A stretch of 64,000 bases of DNA from Hoeflea marina (GTDB lineage Bacteria; Pseudomonadota; Alphaproteobacteria; Rhizobiales; Rhizobiaceae): contig NZ_QGTR01000004.1 of the NCBI RefSeq assembly GCF_003182275.1, positions 239,811-303,810 of the forward strand, given 5' to 3'. A program made the translations under genes and the position numbers. This document shows, piece after piece, positions 1-7,774 of the stretch; position 1 is the stretch's first letter; each line of letters starts with the position of its first letter. The notes beneath the pieces are model-generated. The model ran no database searches. It was not told the DNA's origin and saw only the letters and a list, made by a program, of their open reading frames with translations.

Positions 1-554
1 CCGAGACCACCCTGCTGGTGCTCGACGAGGCCTATTGCGAGACCGCGCCCGGCGACGCCGTGCCAGCGATCGACGCGCTGTCCGGAATGGCGAATGTCGT
101 GCGCTTCCGCACCTTCTCCAAGGCCTACGGTCTGGCCGGCCTGCGCGTCGGCTATGCCTTCGGCGTGCCCGAGACGGTGGCGCGCTTCCACCGGGTGCGC
201 AACCATTTCGGCGTCAACCGGCTCGGCCAGGTAGCGGCCCTTGCGGCCCTTGATGATGCCCCCTGGCTTGATCACGTGGTCCGGTCGGTGTCGGCCGGCC
301 GCGACCGGCTGTCGGCAATCGCGCGCGACAACGGTCTCGTCCCGATTGGCTCGGCCACCAATTTCGTCAGCATGGATTGCGGTGGAGGCGCTCCGCGCGC
401 CAAAGCGATTCTGGAAGGCCTGGTCGGCCGCGGCATCTTCATCCGCATGCCGGGCCCGGCCCCGCTCAACCGCTGCATCCGGGTGTCGGTCGGACCTGAG
501 CCCGACCTGGCGCTGTTCGCGCAAATCCTGCCGGAAGTGCTTGCCGCGCTCTGA
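1..554 (+). CDS. hisC: Histidinol-phosphate/aromatic aminotransferase, C-terminal part (5' end outside window)
   Basis: The reading frame is open from the window edge (codons from base 3) and ends in TGA at 552-554, so only about the last 183 residues are present. The class I/II aminotransferase PLP site is visible as FSKAYGLAGLRVGYAFG, where the Lys would form the Schiff base, preceded by the LVLDEAY strand that holds the PLP-contacting Asp. The C-terminal IRMPGP and CIRVSVG segments fit the HisC family, which transaminates imidazole-acetol phosphate with glutamate in histidine synthesis. A paralogous aromatic aminotransferase is possible because the N-terminus and genome context are missing. 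Confidence 0.8.
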   Translation, partial: ETTLLVLDEAYCETAPGDAVPAIDALSGMANVVRFRTFSKAYGLAGLRVGYAFGVPETVARFHRVRNHFGVNRLGQVAALAALDDAPWLDHVVRSVSAGRDRLSAIARDNGLVPIGSATNFVSMDCGGGAPRAKAILEGLVGRGIFIRMPGPAPLNRCIRVSVGPEPDLALFAQILPEVLAAL

Positions 555-755
555 AACGCGAGGAACCGTGCCCGCCTGTTTCCGGCCGGTCACGGTTCCC
601 TGCGAGCCTGCGGCGTCCCCTCCGCCGGCCCGCGCCCCTTCCCCTCGAGGCAAACTGTCTGGCTCGTCCCGCGGTGCGGGCTGCCCGGCTGCGTCAAGCG
701 CGCCTGTCGTCTGAAGCCAATGATGATCCCGGCAAGTCCGACCGTCGGGTCGGGC

Positions 756-1022
756 TCAGTGCATGGTCATCCATTCGCGGGCCTGGCGGAGCGCGGTCGC
801 CAGTTCCGACTTGGTCATGCTTTCCGCCAGTTCGGCGCGCAATCTCGCGGCGCGGTCGGAGCCCTTGATGGCGGCGATGTTGAGCCACTTGTGGGCGGCG
901 ACGAGATCGACGTCGCATTCGCGGCCGGTGGCATACATCAGTCCCATTTCGCAGAAGATGTCCGCGCGGGCTTCGCCGCCGATGCTGGCCTGGTCGAGAT
1001 CCTGAATTTCGTAGCGTGCCAT
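756..1022 (-). CDS. Small Sel1-repeat-like protein
   Basis: This 88-residue protein starts at MARYEIQDLDQA, with GGGGA upstream as ribosome site. The frame stays open further upstream, but that extension is Arg/Lys/Thr-rich low-complexity sequence and is unlikely to be real. The middle reads FCEMGLMYATGREC, VDLVAAHKWLNIAAIKG and DRAARLRAEL, which is one Sel1-type (TPR-like) helical hairpin with the usual G-Y/A and A-x-x-W spacing. Such short proteins are common in rhizobia and probably mediate a protein contact. The partner is unknown, and there is no operon partner on this strand. Confidence 0.7.
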   Translation of the reverse strand: MARYEIQDLDQASIGGEARADIFCEMGLMYATGRECDVDLVAAHKWLNIAAIKGSDRAARLRAELAESMTKSELATALRQAREWMTMH

Positions 1023-1486
1023 TTTCGTAATCCCCGTTAGGTCGGTTCGTCTGGTTTTCCCTGTCAGCCCTTGAGGAGCCGTCGTCCTGGTCTTCTTTGC
1101 GCCGGATTTTTCCGGTCGTCTGGTCTTTGCCTGTCTCCGGCGGCGGTCACTGCCGTCGCTCTTTCTTGAGACCAAGTGTGCCCCTGCCGGCTGAAATTGC
1201 CGTTAAATTGCTTGCTTAATGCAAGACAAACAAAGTTCAAATGCTTGGTAAATTTGCGATTCCGTTAAACATCGCACGCCTTTGCTTTGCGCGATTCCGC
1301 TCCGGAAGGGCGGATTTCCCAGTGTCGCAATCGCAACCTTTGGCTAACCACGAACCAATCGCATTTTCTGCAAATGCCGTCCAAGCGTCAAAACAATCGA
1401 TGCGCGGAGGCACTTGCCGGCGGGCCGGATCAGCGCCGGACGACCATGGCTGATCGCCGCGGCCGAGACCAAAATTCCCGTTTACC

Positions 1487-1502
1487 TTTACGTAGACGTA
1501 AG
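1487..1502. promoter_or_regulatory. TTTACGT-type palindromic operator candidate (LiuR/MerR-like)
   Basis: The sequence TTTACGTAGACGTAAG contains the perfect palindrome TTACG-TAGA-CGTAA, 51 bases upstream of the next start codon. It resembles the TTTACGT-N2-ACGTAAA sites bound by MerR-family LiuR regulators of branched-chain amino acid breakdown; the link is inference. A related site lies before etfQO at 12779-12798. The rest of the 530-base gap (1023-1552) shows only a short CTTGC-TTAAT-GCAAG inverted repeat at 1211-1225 and no convincing gene. Confidence 0.4.
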
Positions 1503-1552
1503 CTACGTTAGATCTGGCGCTGGTGGATCGGCGCATTTTCTGGGAGGAAACA

Positions 1553-1894
1553 ATGATCCGTAAACTGATTCTCGCGGGCGCAATCCTGGCCGCCATGGCC
1601 GCCCCCGCCCTTGCAGACCCGATCGAGGGCGCCTGGAAGACCAAGGCCGGCGACAACGCCATGATCAGCCCCTGCGGCGGATCCTTCTGCATCAAGCTGA
1701 CATCCGGCGAATATTCCGGCCAGTCGATCGGCAAGATGAAGGCCGATGGCGGCAACAAGTATTCGGGATCGATCACCAAGCCGTCGAACGGCAAGACCTA
1801 CAAGGGCAGCGCCACGCTGTCGGGCAGCTCGCTGAAGATGACCGGCTGCGTGCTGGCCGTGCTCTGCGAAAGCCAGACCTGGAAGAAGCTGTAG
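1553..1894 (+). CDS. Secreted DUF2147-like protein
   Basis: This 113-residue protein begins MIRKLILAGAILAAMAAPALA, a clear Sec signal peptide with an AxA cleavage site. The mature part, starting DPIEGAWKTKAGDNA, matches the compact beta-barrel style of DUF2147 proteins. It holds Cys pairs (SPCGGSFCIK and TGCVLAVLC) that could form disulfides in the periplasm. The start is fixed by a strong GGGAGGAAAC ribosome site; the frame extends ten codons further upstream but without support. Monocistronic, with a terminator directly after the gene. Function unknown. Confidence 0.75.
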   Translation: MIRKLILAGAILAAMAAPALADPIEGAWKTKAGDNAMISPCGGSFCIKLTSGEYSGQSIGKMKADGGNKYSGSITKPSNGKTYKGSATLSGSSLKMTGCVLAVLCESQTWKKL

Positions 1895-1915
1895 GCACAG
1901 CCGCCTGCAAAACGG

Positions 1916-1953
1916 GAAACGGCCCGGGCGGACATTTCGCGCCGGGCCGTTTC
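1916..1953 (+). terminator. Rho-independent terminator
   Basis: A 12-bp perfect stem, GAAACGGCCCGG (1916-1927) with CCGGGCCGTTTC (1942-1953), followed by a short T-containing tail. It sits between the secreted protein ending at 1894 and the convergent tautomerase gene, so it could serve both directions. Confidence 0.7.
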
Positions 1954-1966
1954 TTTGAACTCGCGT

Positions 1967-2179
1967 TCAGTCCGCGGCGCGATACTCGGGCGGCAGGATG
2001 AAGACCTCGTCGGCGCGGCCGTAGCCGCCATCCCTGACCTCCTCGATCAGCACCATCGTGTGCGGCCGCGCCGCCTCGCTGAAATATTCGACCATCAGGT
2101 CCGTGGCGCGGTGGACGATCTCTTCCTTCTGGACTTTTGACAATGCGCCTTCCGGCGTCTTGATGTTGATGAACGGCAT
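1967..2179 (-). CDS. 4-oxalocrotonate tautomerase family protein
   Basis: A 70-residue protein starting MPFINIKTPEGALSK. Pro-2 becomes the N-terminal catalytic base after Met removal, the hallmark of this superfamily of small keto-enol tautomerases. AAAGGAGA lies about seven bases before the ATG and decides this start against a longer frame. It is last in a probable tautomerase-SDR-SDR unit read toward lower coordinates and divergent from a LysR regulator, which suggests a shared but unidentified substrate, perhaps a carbonyl or unsaturated keto acid. Confidence 0.75.
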   Translation of the reverse strand: MPFINIKTPEGALSKVQKEEIVHRATDLMVEYFSEAARPHTMVLIEEVRDGGYGRADEVFILPPEYRAAD

Positions 2180-2195
2180 ATCTGTCTCCTTTGCT

Positions 2196-3095
2196 TCAGG
2201 TTGGGCTGGATGGATGGAGCAGGCCGGCAAGGCCGATGCGCTCCAGCAACTGGGCGCGCACGCGGTCGGCGACCCGGTTGACGACTTCCGCGCCGTCGTC
2301 GGACGGATCGACGTGAACCCGGAACGGCCGGCTTCCGTGCGGCATGGCGATCAGATCGACCACGGCGCGGGCCACGTCCCCCGGATCCGCGTCGTCGGGT
2401 TCGAGTCCGGCGAGACCTCTCAGAACCTCGCCATCGACTCCGGCATAGGGTCCCGACCAGTATTCCGCCGCACGCGCGGTGTCCTCCGGCTGCATGGCAT
2501 GGGCGAAGTGCTGGGTGCCCTGGGTGAAGGCGCCGGGCACGACGATGCTGGTCTCGATGCCGAAGCGGGCCAGTTCAAGCGCATAGCTTTGCGCCAGCGA
2601 ATCCATGCCGGCCTTTGCGGCGAAGTATCCGGCCAGAAAGGGCGGCGTGCCGCCGCGGGTGCTGGTCGATCCGATCCAGACCACCAGCCCGCTTCCAGCC
2701 GCCCGCATATGCGGAAGGGCGGCGCGGTTGAGCCGTTGGGTGCCCACCACATTGACATCGTAGAGGCGCGTCAGCTGCTCCGGCGTGAACGCTTCCGTCG
2801 GCCCGAAGCCCATATGGCCGGCATTGTGGATGAGCACGTCCAGGCGGCCGGCCTCGCCGATCAGCTTTTCCACTGCATTCGCCACCGAAGCGTCCGAGGT
2901 CACGTCGAGGGCAAGAGGACGAATATCCAGGTCCTCCTCCTGCCTGTGCCTGGCGATTTCGCCCATCGGCTTGCCGTCATGGGCAGCAGGATCGCGCATC
3001 GAGGCGTAGACCGTGTGTCCCGCGCGGGAGAGTTCCAGGGCCGCCATGGCGCCGAAACCGCTCGACGCACCCGTAATCAGAATGATCTTGCTCAT
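2196..3095 (-). CDS. Short-chain dehydrogenase/reductase (SDR)
   Basis: A 299-residue classical SDR. The Rossmann glycine motif TGASSGFG is at residues 8-15, followed by HNAGHMGFG (the NAG motif) and a Ser ... Tyr-x3-Lys catalytic set in WIGSTSTRGG and GYFAAKAG. The C-terminal third is longer than in the minimal 250-residue SDR. Two adjacent ATGs exist (3098 and 3095); GGAGG is better spaced for 3095. It lies between the tautomerase and a second SDR. The NAD(P)-dependent substrate is unknown. Confidence 0.8.
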   Translation of the reverse strand: MSKIILITGASSGFGAMAALELSRAGHTVYASMRDPAAHDGKPMGEIARHRQEEDLDIRPLALDVTSDASVANAVEKLIGEAGRLDVLIHNAGHMGFGPTEAFTPEQLTRLYDVNVVGTQRLNRAALPHMRAAGSGLVVWIGSTSTRGGTPPFLAGYFAAKAGMDSLAQSYALELARFGIETSIVVPGAFTQGTQHFAHAMQPEDTARAAEYWSGPYAGVDGEVLRGLAGLEPDDADPGDVARAVVDLIAMPHGSRPFRVHVDPSDDGAEVVNRVADRVRAQLLERIGLAGLLHPSSPT

Positions 3096-3105
3096 CATTG
3101 CCTCC

Positions 3106-3846
3106 TCAGACCACGCCGCCATTGACGCGGATGACCTGGCCGTTGACCCAGGCCGCATCGGAACCGGCGAGGAACGAAACGACATTGGCGATGTCGTCGG
3201 GCTGGCCGAGACGCTTGAACGGATTCATGCCGGCGATGCTCTGCACCAGCTCCTCCGACTTGCCGGTCATGAACAGCTCGGTCTCGACCGGCCCGGGCGC
3301 CACCGCATTGACGGTGATGCCGCGCGTCCCCAGCTCCTTGGCCAGGATATGGGTCATGGCCTCCACCGCCGCCTTGGTCGCGGCATAGACGCCGTAGGTC
3401 GGCTGGTAGATGCCGACGACGCTCGACGAGAAGCTGACGATGCGGCCGTTGTCGCGCAAGCGCCTGGCGCCTTCGCGCATGCCGCGAAAGACGCCGCCGA
3501 GATTGACGGCGATCTGCCGCTCGAACGCATCGTCCTCGACGCCGGCGATCGGCGAGAGCTGCATCATGCCGGCATTGTTGACGAGGATATCGACCCCGCC
3601 AAAGGCCTCTTCAGCGGCATCGAACAGCGAAGGCAGGCCGGACGCGCTGCCGATGTCGGCTGCCACCGCAATGGCGCGGCCTCCGCCGGCTTCGATGTCG
3701 CCGACCACCTGTTCGGCAAGGCCGGCATCGCGGGAATAATTGATCACGACCGCGGTGCCATCCCGGGCCAGCCGGCGGGCGATGGCGGCGCCGATGCCCT
3801 TCGAGGCACCGGTGACGATGGCAACGCGATTTTGTTTCTCGCTCAT
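3106..3846 (-). CDS. Short-chain dehydrogenase/reductase (SDR), FabG-like
   Basis: A 246-residue classical SDR with TGASKGIG near residue 11, NNAGMM, the catalytic Ser in VSFSSSVVG, and YAATK as the Tyr-x3-Lys pair, plus the family C-terminal GQVIRVNGG. It is probably the first gene of the SDR-SDR-tautomerase unit, with 10 bases to the next gene, and is divergent from the LysR gene at 3948. Family members reduce beta-keto or sugar carbonyls with NAD(P)H; nothing here fixes the substrate. Confidence 0.8.
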   Translation of the reverse strand: MSEKQNRVAIVTGASKGIGAAIARRLARDGTAVVINYSRDAGLAEQVVGDIEAGGGRAIAVAADIGSASGLPSLFDAAEEAFGGVDILVNNAGMMQLSPIAGVEDDAFERQIAVNLGGVFRGMREGARRLRDNGRIVSFSSSVVGIYQPTYGVYAATKAAVEAMTHILAKELGTRGITVNAVAPGPVETELFMTGKSEELVQSIAGMNPFKRLGQPDDIANVVSFLAGSDAAWVNGQVIRVNGGVV

Positions 3847-3947
3847 GTTTGTCTCCTTGCTTGCTGACAAAGGAGATAGATCCGGCGGATAACACAAACA
3901 ATCACATGGGAATTGACATCAGAATTCGGCTGTGATGAACAGTGAGC

Positions 3948-4841
3948 ATGGATCGTCTGGATCGCATGACATTGTTCACCCGCGTGGTCGAGCGCCGAAG
4001 CCTGAGTGCCGCGGCCGCGGATCTCGGTCTTGCGCGGTCAACAGCCACGGAAGCCATCAAGACTCTGGAGGCCGATATCGGCGCCCGGCTCTTGGAGCGG
4101 ACCACCCGCCATGTCGCCCCGACCCTCGACGGCGAGGCCTTTTACCAGCGCTGCCTGTCGATCCTGAGCGAGTTCGAGGAGGCAAGCAGCGCCTTCCGCG
4201 ATGCCCGGCCGCACGGGCTGCTGCGCATCGACGCCCACCCGCTGCTCACCCACACCTTCCTGCTGCCGCACCTGCCGCGGTTTCTCGATCGCTACCCCGA
4301 TCTCGACCTGCACATCGGCCAGGGCGATCGGCTGGTCGATCTGGTCCGCGAGGGCGTCGATTGCGTAATCCGGGCGGGCGCGCAACCCGACAGCGGCCTG
4401 ATCATGCGGCGGCTCACGACAATCGCGGAGGTGACCTGCGCCAGCCCCGCCTATCTGGAGACCCACGGCATTCCGGCTTCGCCCGACGATCTCGACGGTC
4501 ATCTCTGCGTGGGCTTCGTCTCCTCGCGCACAGGAACAACCCTGCCGCTCGAATTCACGCAGAAGGGTGGTTTGCGCGAGGTCACGCTGCCGAGTCGCGT
4601 CACCGCCAACAATTCAGACACGGTGACCGAACTCGCACGGCTCGGTTTCGGACTGATGCAGGCGCCGCGCTACCGGCTGCAGCAGGACCTGCTGCAGGGA
4701 ACCATGGTCGAGGTGCTCAGGGAGTTTCCGCCCTCCCCGACGCCGCTTTCGGCGCTCTATCCGCAGAACCGCCAGCTTTCGCCGCGTCTCAGGGTCTTCC
4801 TTGACTGGGTATCAGGCATTTTCGCGGAAGCCGAAATCTAG
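3948..4841 (+). CDS. LysR-family transcriptional regulator
   Basis: About 297 residues. The N-terminal winged HTH reads FTRVVERRSLSAAAADLGLARSTATEAIKTLE, shown here only to indicate position (residues 10-40), and is followed by RLLERTTRHVAPTLDG, typical of the LysR family. The remainder is the periplasmic-binding-like effector domain. A GTG six bases upstream (3942) is an alternative start. The gene diverges from the SDR-SDR-tautomerase unit across about 100 bases, so it likely controls that unit. The inducer cannot be inferred. Confidence 0.85.
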   Translation: MDRLDRMTLFTRVVERRSLSAAAADLGLARSTATEAIKTLEADIGARLLERTTRHVAPTLDGEAFYQRCLSILSEFEEASSAFRDARPHGLLRIDAHPLLTHTFLLPHLPRFLDRYPDLDLHIGQGDRLVDLVREGVDCVIRAGAQPDSGLIMRRLTTIAEVTCASPAYLETHGIPASPDDLDGHLCVGFVSSRTGTTLPLEFTQKGGLREVTLPSRVTANNSDTVTELARLGFGLMQAPRYRLQQDLLQGTMVEVLREFPPSPTPLSALYPQNRQLSPRLRVFLDWVSGIFAEAEI

Positions 4842-4877
4842 CCGAGACAGACCGGACGGCGCCGACCGGTGCACTTT

Positions 4878-5579
4878 CTAGCGCGCAGTCTGGCCGAAGA
4901 GCACTTTCGACGCTTCCTTGTCGCCGGCCAGATTGCGCCGGTGTTCCTGCCCTAGCTCGACGCCGCGCATCACCGCCGGCCGTGACTGCATGGCGTCGAA
5001 CCAGCGCTTGAGATTGGGGAAATCGTTGAGATCCTGTCCCTGTCGCTCGTGCGACCGGGTCCAGCCGAAGCTGGCGATATCGGCGATTGAATAATCACCC
5101 GCGAGATAGTCCCGGTCCGCCAGCCGCCGGTTCATCACCCCGTAGAGCCGGTTGCACTCATTGGTGTAACGGTCGATGGCATAGGGGATCGTCTCGGGCG
5201 CATAGATGCGGAAATGATGCGCCTGTCCCGCCATTGGGCCAAGGCCGCCCATCTGCCAGAACAGCCACTGCTCCACCTCGACGCGGCTGCGTTCGTCAGC
5301 GGGATAGAAGCGGCCGAACTTGCGACCGAGATATTGCAGGATGGCGCCCGACTCGAACACCGAAATCGGCGCGCCGTCAGGCCCGTCCGGATCGACGATC
5401 GCCGGCATCCGGTTGTTGGGCGAAATCGCCAGGAATGCGGGCTCGAACTGCTCGCCCTTGCCGATGTTGACATACTTCACCTCATAGGGAACGCCGAGTT
5501 CCTCGAGCATGATCGAGATCTTCCAGCCGTTGGGCGTCGGCCAGTAGTGCAGTTCGATGGGCGTGGTCTGGCTGGTCAT
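4878..5579 (-). CDS. Glutathione S-transferase family protein, YghU/YfcG-like
   Basis: A 233-residue protein with an N-terminal thioredoxin-fold domain (IELHYWPTPNGWKISIMLEE region, then PNNRMPAIVD with the cis-Pro, then FESGAILQYLG) and an all-helical C-terminal domain. The PTPNG-WK sequence in place of a Ser/Tyr active site and the ISPNNRMPAIVDPDG signature match the disulfide-bond oxidoreductase YfcG/YghU subgroup, which uses glutathione. The start at MTSQTTPIELHYW is preferred over a frame 16 codons longer. Single gene, convergent with the LysR gene. Confidence 0.85.
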   Translation of the reverse strand: MTSQTTPIELHYWPTPNGWKISIMLEELGVPYEVKYVNIGKGEQFEPAFLAISPNNRMPAIVDPDGPDGAPISVFESGAILQYLGRKFGRFYPADERSRVEVEQWLFWQMGGLGPMAGQAHHFRIYAPETIPYAIDRYTNECNRLYGVMNRRLADRDYLAGDYSIADIASFGWTRSHERQGQDLNDFPNLKRWFDAMQSRPAVMRGVELGQEHRRNLAGDKEASKVLFGQTAR

Positions 5580-5733
5580 GGCATGTCCTCTGGCTGGCCG
5601 GCAAAACGGGATGGCGCGGAAGCCCATGTTAATGTGTTTGAACGCCAGATGAACAGGCCCATCAGGGATCGTTCAGCCAGCAAATGCGAATGTTTCATCA
5701 ACACCAACGGCAATCGCCCCGGGATTGAGAGAC

Positions 5734-5904
5734 ATGACCAAGATCGCCCGCCGCTTCATCCTTCTCAGCCTGGTCTTCGCAATCTTTGCGATGCTGATGG
5801 CCGCGGCCGTCGCGGACGCCGATCGCAACAGAAAATCCTGGCGCACCGGACAGTTCCACATTTGCAGCTTCACCCCGGGTCCGGACTGCCGGATCGCACG
5901 CTGA
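5734..5904 (+). CDS. Small membrane or secreted protein (56 aa), function unknown
   Basis: The frame runs from an ATG after GGGATTGAGA to a TGA. The protein starts MTKIARRFILLSLVFAIFAM and has one hydrophobic segment (residues 8-27) followed by a short charged tail with two Cys (FHICSF and PDCR), consistent with a signal peptide or anchor and a disulfide outside the membrane. I recognise no family. The next small gene is 26 bases downstream on the same strand, suggesting a two-gene unit. Support is the ribosome site, the typical signal-peptide pattern and the pairing. Confidence 0.5.
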   Translation: MTKIARRFILLSLVFAIFAMLMAAAVADADRNRKSWRTGQFHICSFTPGPDCRIAR

Positions 5905-5930
5905 ACAGATCTGAAAGAGAAGAGCCGCCC

Positions 5931-6104
5931 ATGACCCGCACCTCCCGCCGCACTGTTTCAACCGTCATCCGCATGCTCGCCTTCGCGGCCTACTTCGTCG
6001 TGCCGGTCGGCGCCTTTGCCTATGTCAATGCCGGGACCGCAGCCGAAGCCAACGCCGGCGCGGGCTTCGTCCTCTATGTCAGCCTGCAGCGCAATGCGGG
6101 ATGA
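5931..6104 (+). CDS. Small single-span membrane protein (57 aa), function unknown
   Basis: A short frame beginning MTRTSRRTVSTVIRMLAFAA, with one hydrophobic stretch (about residues 15-30) and a Gly/Ala-rich tail ending VSLQRNAG. An AAAGAGAAGAG ribosome site precedes the ATG. It follows the other small protein closely, and both have basic N-termini and one membrane segment. No family is recognised. The 169 bases that follow, up to the receiver gene, hold only a repeat-like inverted sequence. Confidence 0.5.
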   Translation: MTRTSRRTVSTVIRMLAFAAYFVVPVGAFAYVNAGTAAEANAGAGFVLYVSLQRNAG

Positions 6105-6116
6105 AACCGGCGGCTG

Positions 6117-6214
6117 GAGCATTTCCAGACGCAGCAAACTGTTGCTTGTCCCGGGATGATCTCATAAATCGACACCTTGGAGCGCTTCTGCGATCCGATG
6201 AAAACGGAATGCTC
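6117..6214. repeat. Possible intergenic palindromic repeat
   Basis: GAGCATTTCC at 6118-6127 is mirrored by GGAATGCTC at 6206-6214 with one base difference, and an internal GGAGCGCTTC lies between. Rhizobial genomes carry families of such intergenic inverted repeats starting with GAGC-rich arms. No second copy is visible in this window, so the assignment is tentative. Confidence 0.3.
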
Positions 6215-6273
6215 TCGGGCCGGAGCGGGCAGGGCTTCGACTGTCGCGGCAGGATTGGCGAAAAAGGTCGGGT

Positions 6274-6642
6274 TCAGGCCGCCAGCAGTTCGCCGACTGC
6301 CGCCACGATGGTGTCGTCCCTGTAGGGCTTGGAGAAGAAGCGCGCGCCGGACGGCAGCTGGTTCCCCTCGACTACCTGGCGGCCCGAAGCCACGATCAGC
6401 TTGACCGGAGGCCAGCGATCCCGGATCGCATGGCAGAGCTTCATTCCGTCCATGCTTCCGGGCATCTCCACATCCGTGAACACCAGCGCAATGTCATTGG
6501 GCGCTTCAAGCATCAGGATCGCCTCGTCCGCCGTTCCCGCCTCCAGCACGTCGTATCCGGCGGTCTCCAGAAGGTCGACAGCCGCCATGCGGATGAGCGT
6601 GTCATCCTCGACAACCAAAACGACGGATTTTCGACCGGCCAT
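6274..6642 (-). CDS. Single-domain response regulator (CheY-like receiver)
   Basis: A 122-residue receiver domain and nothing else. The acidic pair is in VVEDD (residues 11-14), the phospho-acceptor Asp57 is in VFTDVEMPG, a Ser lies in IVASGR, and Lys105 is in FFSKPY. No output domain follows, so it probably acts by binding another protein in a phosphorelay. The start at MAGRKSVVL lacks a strong ribosome site, but longer starts add non-receiver sequence. No histidine kinase lies nearby, so its partner is elsewhere. Confidence 0.85.
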   Translation of the reverse strand: MAGRKSVVLVVEDDTLIRMAAVDLLETAGYDVLEAGTADEAILMLEAPNDIALVFTDVEMPGSMDGMKLCHAIRDRWPPVKLIVASGRQVVEGNQLPSGARFFSKPYRDDTIVAAVGELLAA

Positions 6643-6889
6643 GCCACACCACCACTGATTTGACAGGCGCGAACACGGCGCCTTCGGATCAAACAGATGA
6701 GGCAGGATAAGGTTGCAGGCCACCAGCAGATTCTTGGGACTTTTCACATTTTAGCATCGTCGCAAGCAATGAGTCGGCGCCGCAGGCCCGAAGAACGCTG
6801 CGAGGACGACCGCGGCCATTCGGTCGCGGCCAGCCTCCCGGCCCGGCGGTTGCCGCACATGCCCGCCTGCCGTGCGCCGAGGATCATCC

Positions 6890-7246
6890 TCACGCCGAAC
6901 CGCTGCCCTCGTCCTCGACGAAGGCCTGCAGGCGCGCGAGCGCGCCGTCCCATTGCAGCGAGACCTGGTCGAGATAGGCCTTCAGCCCGGCGATCGGCTT
7001 CGGGTCGAAGCTGTAGCGGCTTTCGCGGCCGCTCCGGCTGCTCGTGACCAGGCCTGCCTGTTCGAGCACCTTGAGATGCTTGGTCACCGCCTGCCGCGTC
7101 ATCCGGCTGTCGGCCGCCAGCGCCGAGATCGAGCGCCGCTTGCCGTCGCTGAGACGGCTGAGCAGGATCAGCCGTGTCCGGTCGCCGAGCGCCGCGAAGA
7201 CCGGAGCGGGATCGGCGGGTGCCGGCAGCGGATCAGGATTCGACAT
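6890..7246 (-). CDS. ArsR-family transcriptional repressor
   Basis: A 118-residue winged-HTH protein. LGDRTRLILLSRL and MTRQAVTKHLKVLEQAGLV are the helix 2 and recognition-helix signatures of the ArsR subgroup paired with SRPBCC proteins. No metal-binding Cys box is visible. Its ATG overlaps the end of the SRPBCC gene by 14 bases, so the two are co-transcribed. Two CAACC-N4-GGTTG palindromes in front of the operon are the likely autoregulatory sites. Confidence 0.85.
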   Translation of the reverse strand: MSNPDPLPAPADPAPVFAALGDRTRLILLSRLSDGKRRSISALAADSRMTRQAVTKHLKVLEQAGLVTSSRSGRESRYSFDPKPIAGLKAYLDQVSLQWDGALARLQAFVEDEGSGSA

Positions 7247-7679
7247 GGGTCTTGATGTTGGCCATCTGCTGGGTCCAGCCGCCCTCGTTCATGCGCCAGG
7301 CCTCCGCACGCCGATCGGCGGGTACCTTGTCGAAGCCGCTTTCGGTAAGCCGCAACCGGGTTCCACCGTCAATCTCTTCGAGCCGGAATTCGACCAGCGT
7401 CGGGGTCTCGGAACTGTAGTCGACATCCGGGTCGATGGCCGCGGGATGCCAGGTCAGGGAGAACAGATGCGGCTCGACCATCTCCACCACCGTGGCGGTC
7501 CATTTGAGATGCTCGTATCCGGGGTGGGTGATGTGGCCGGTGCTTGGCCGGCCGGCCTCGAACGGCTGGTCGAGATGCACCCGGAACCACGCCCCGAATT
7601 CGCGGTGGTCGGTGAGCGCCTTCCAGACCCGCCCGATCGGCGCCTTCAGATCGATCTGCTTTTCAATTCTATCAGACAT
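7233..7679 (-). CDS. SRPBCC (AHSA1-like) domain protein
   Basis: A 148-residue protein with the Aha1/CalC-like fold signature: IEKQIDLKAPIGRVWKALTD at the start, then FGAWF and the late LRLTESGF and NEGGWTQQM segments. Such proteins form a hydrophobic ligand pocket. In bacteria they are commonly encoded with an ArsR repressor, as here, but the ligand is generally unknown. It is the first gene of the two-gene unit, and one putative operator lies over its ribosome-binding region. Confidence 0.85.
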   Translation of the reverse strand: MSDRIEKQIDLKAPIGRVWKALTDHREFGAWFRVHLDQPFEAGRPSTGHITHPGYEHLKWTATVVEMVEPHLFSLTWHPAAIDPDVDYSSETPTLVEFRLEEIDGGTRLRLTESGFDKVPADRRAEAWRMNEGGWTQQMANIKTHVES

Positions 7680-7682
7680 AGC

Positions 7683-7746
7683 GCAACCTCCTGGTTGCCG
7701 TTCTCATAACGCGGAATCTGGATTTACGCAACCCGAAGGTTGCGTA
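7683..7746. promoter_or_regulatory. Two ArsR-type operators (CAACC-N4-GGTTG)
   Basis: GCAACC-TCCT-GGTTGC (7683-7698) and TACGCAACC-CGAA-GGTTGCGTA (7725-7746) share the same core palindrome. Their centres are 45 bases apart and they sit directly in front of the SRPBCC-arsR unit. The repetition of an identical dyad in front of a repressor operon is strong internal evidence for the cognate sites. That ArsR binds them is inference. Confidence 0.7.
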
Positions 7747-7774
7747 TTCGACACCACCGCCCGCCGCGGACAGG

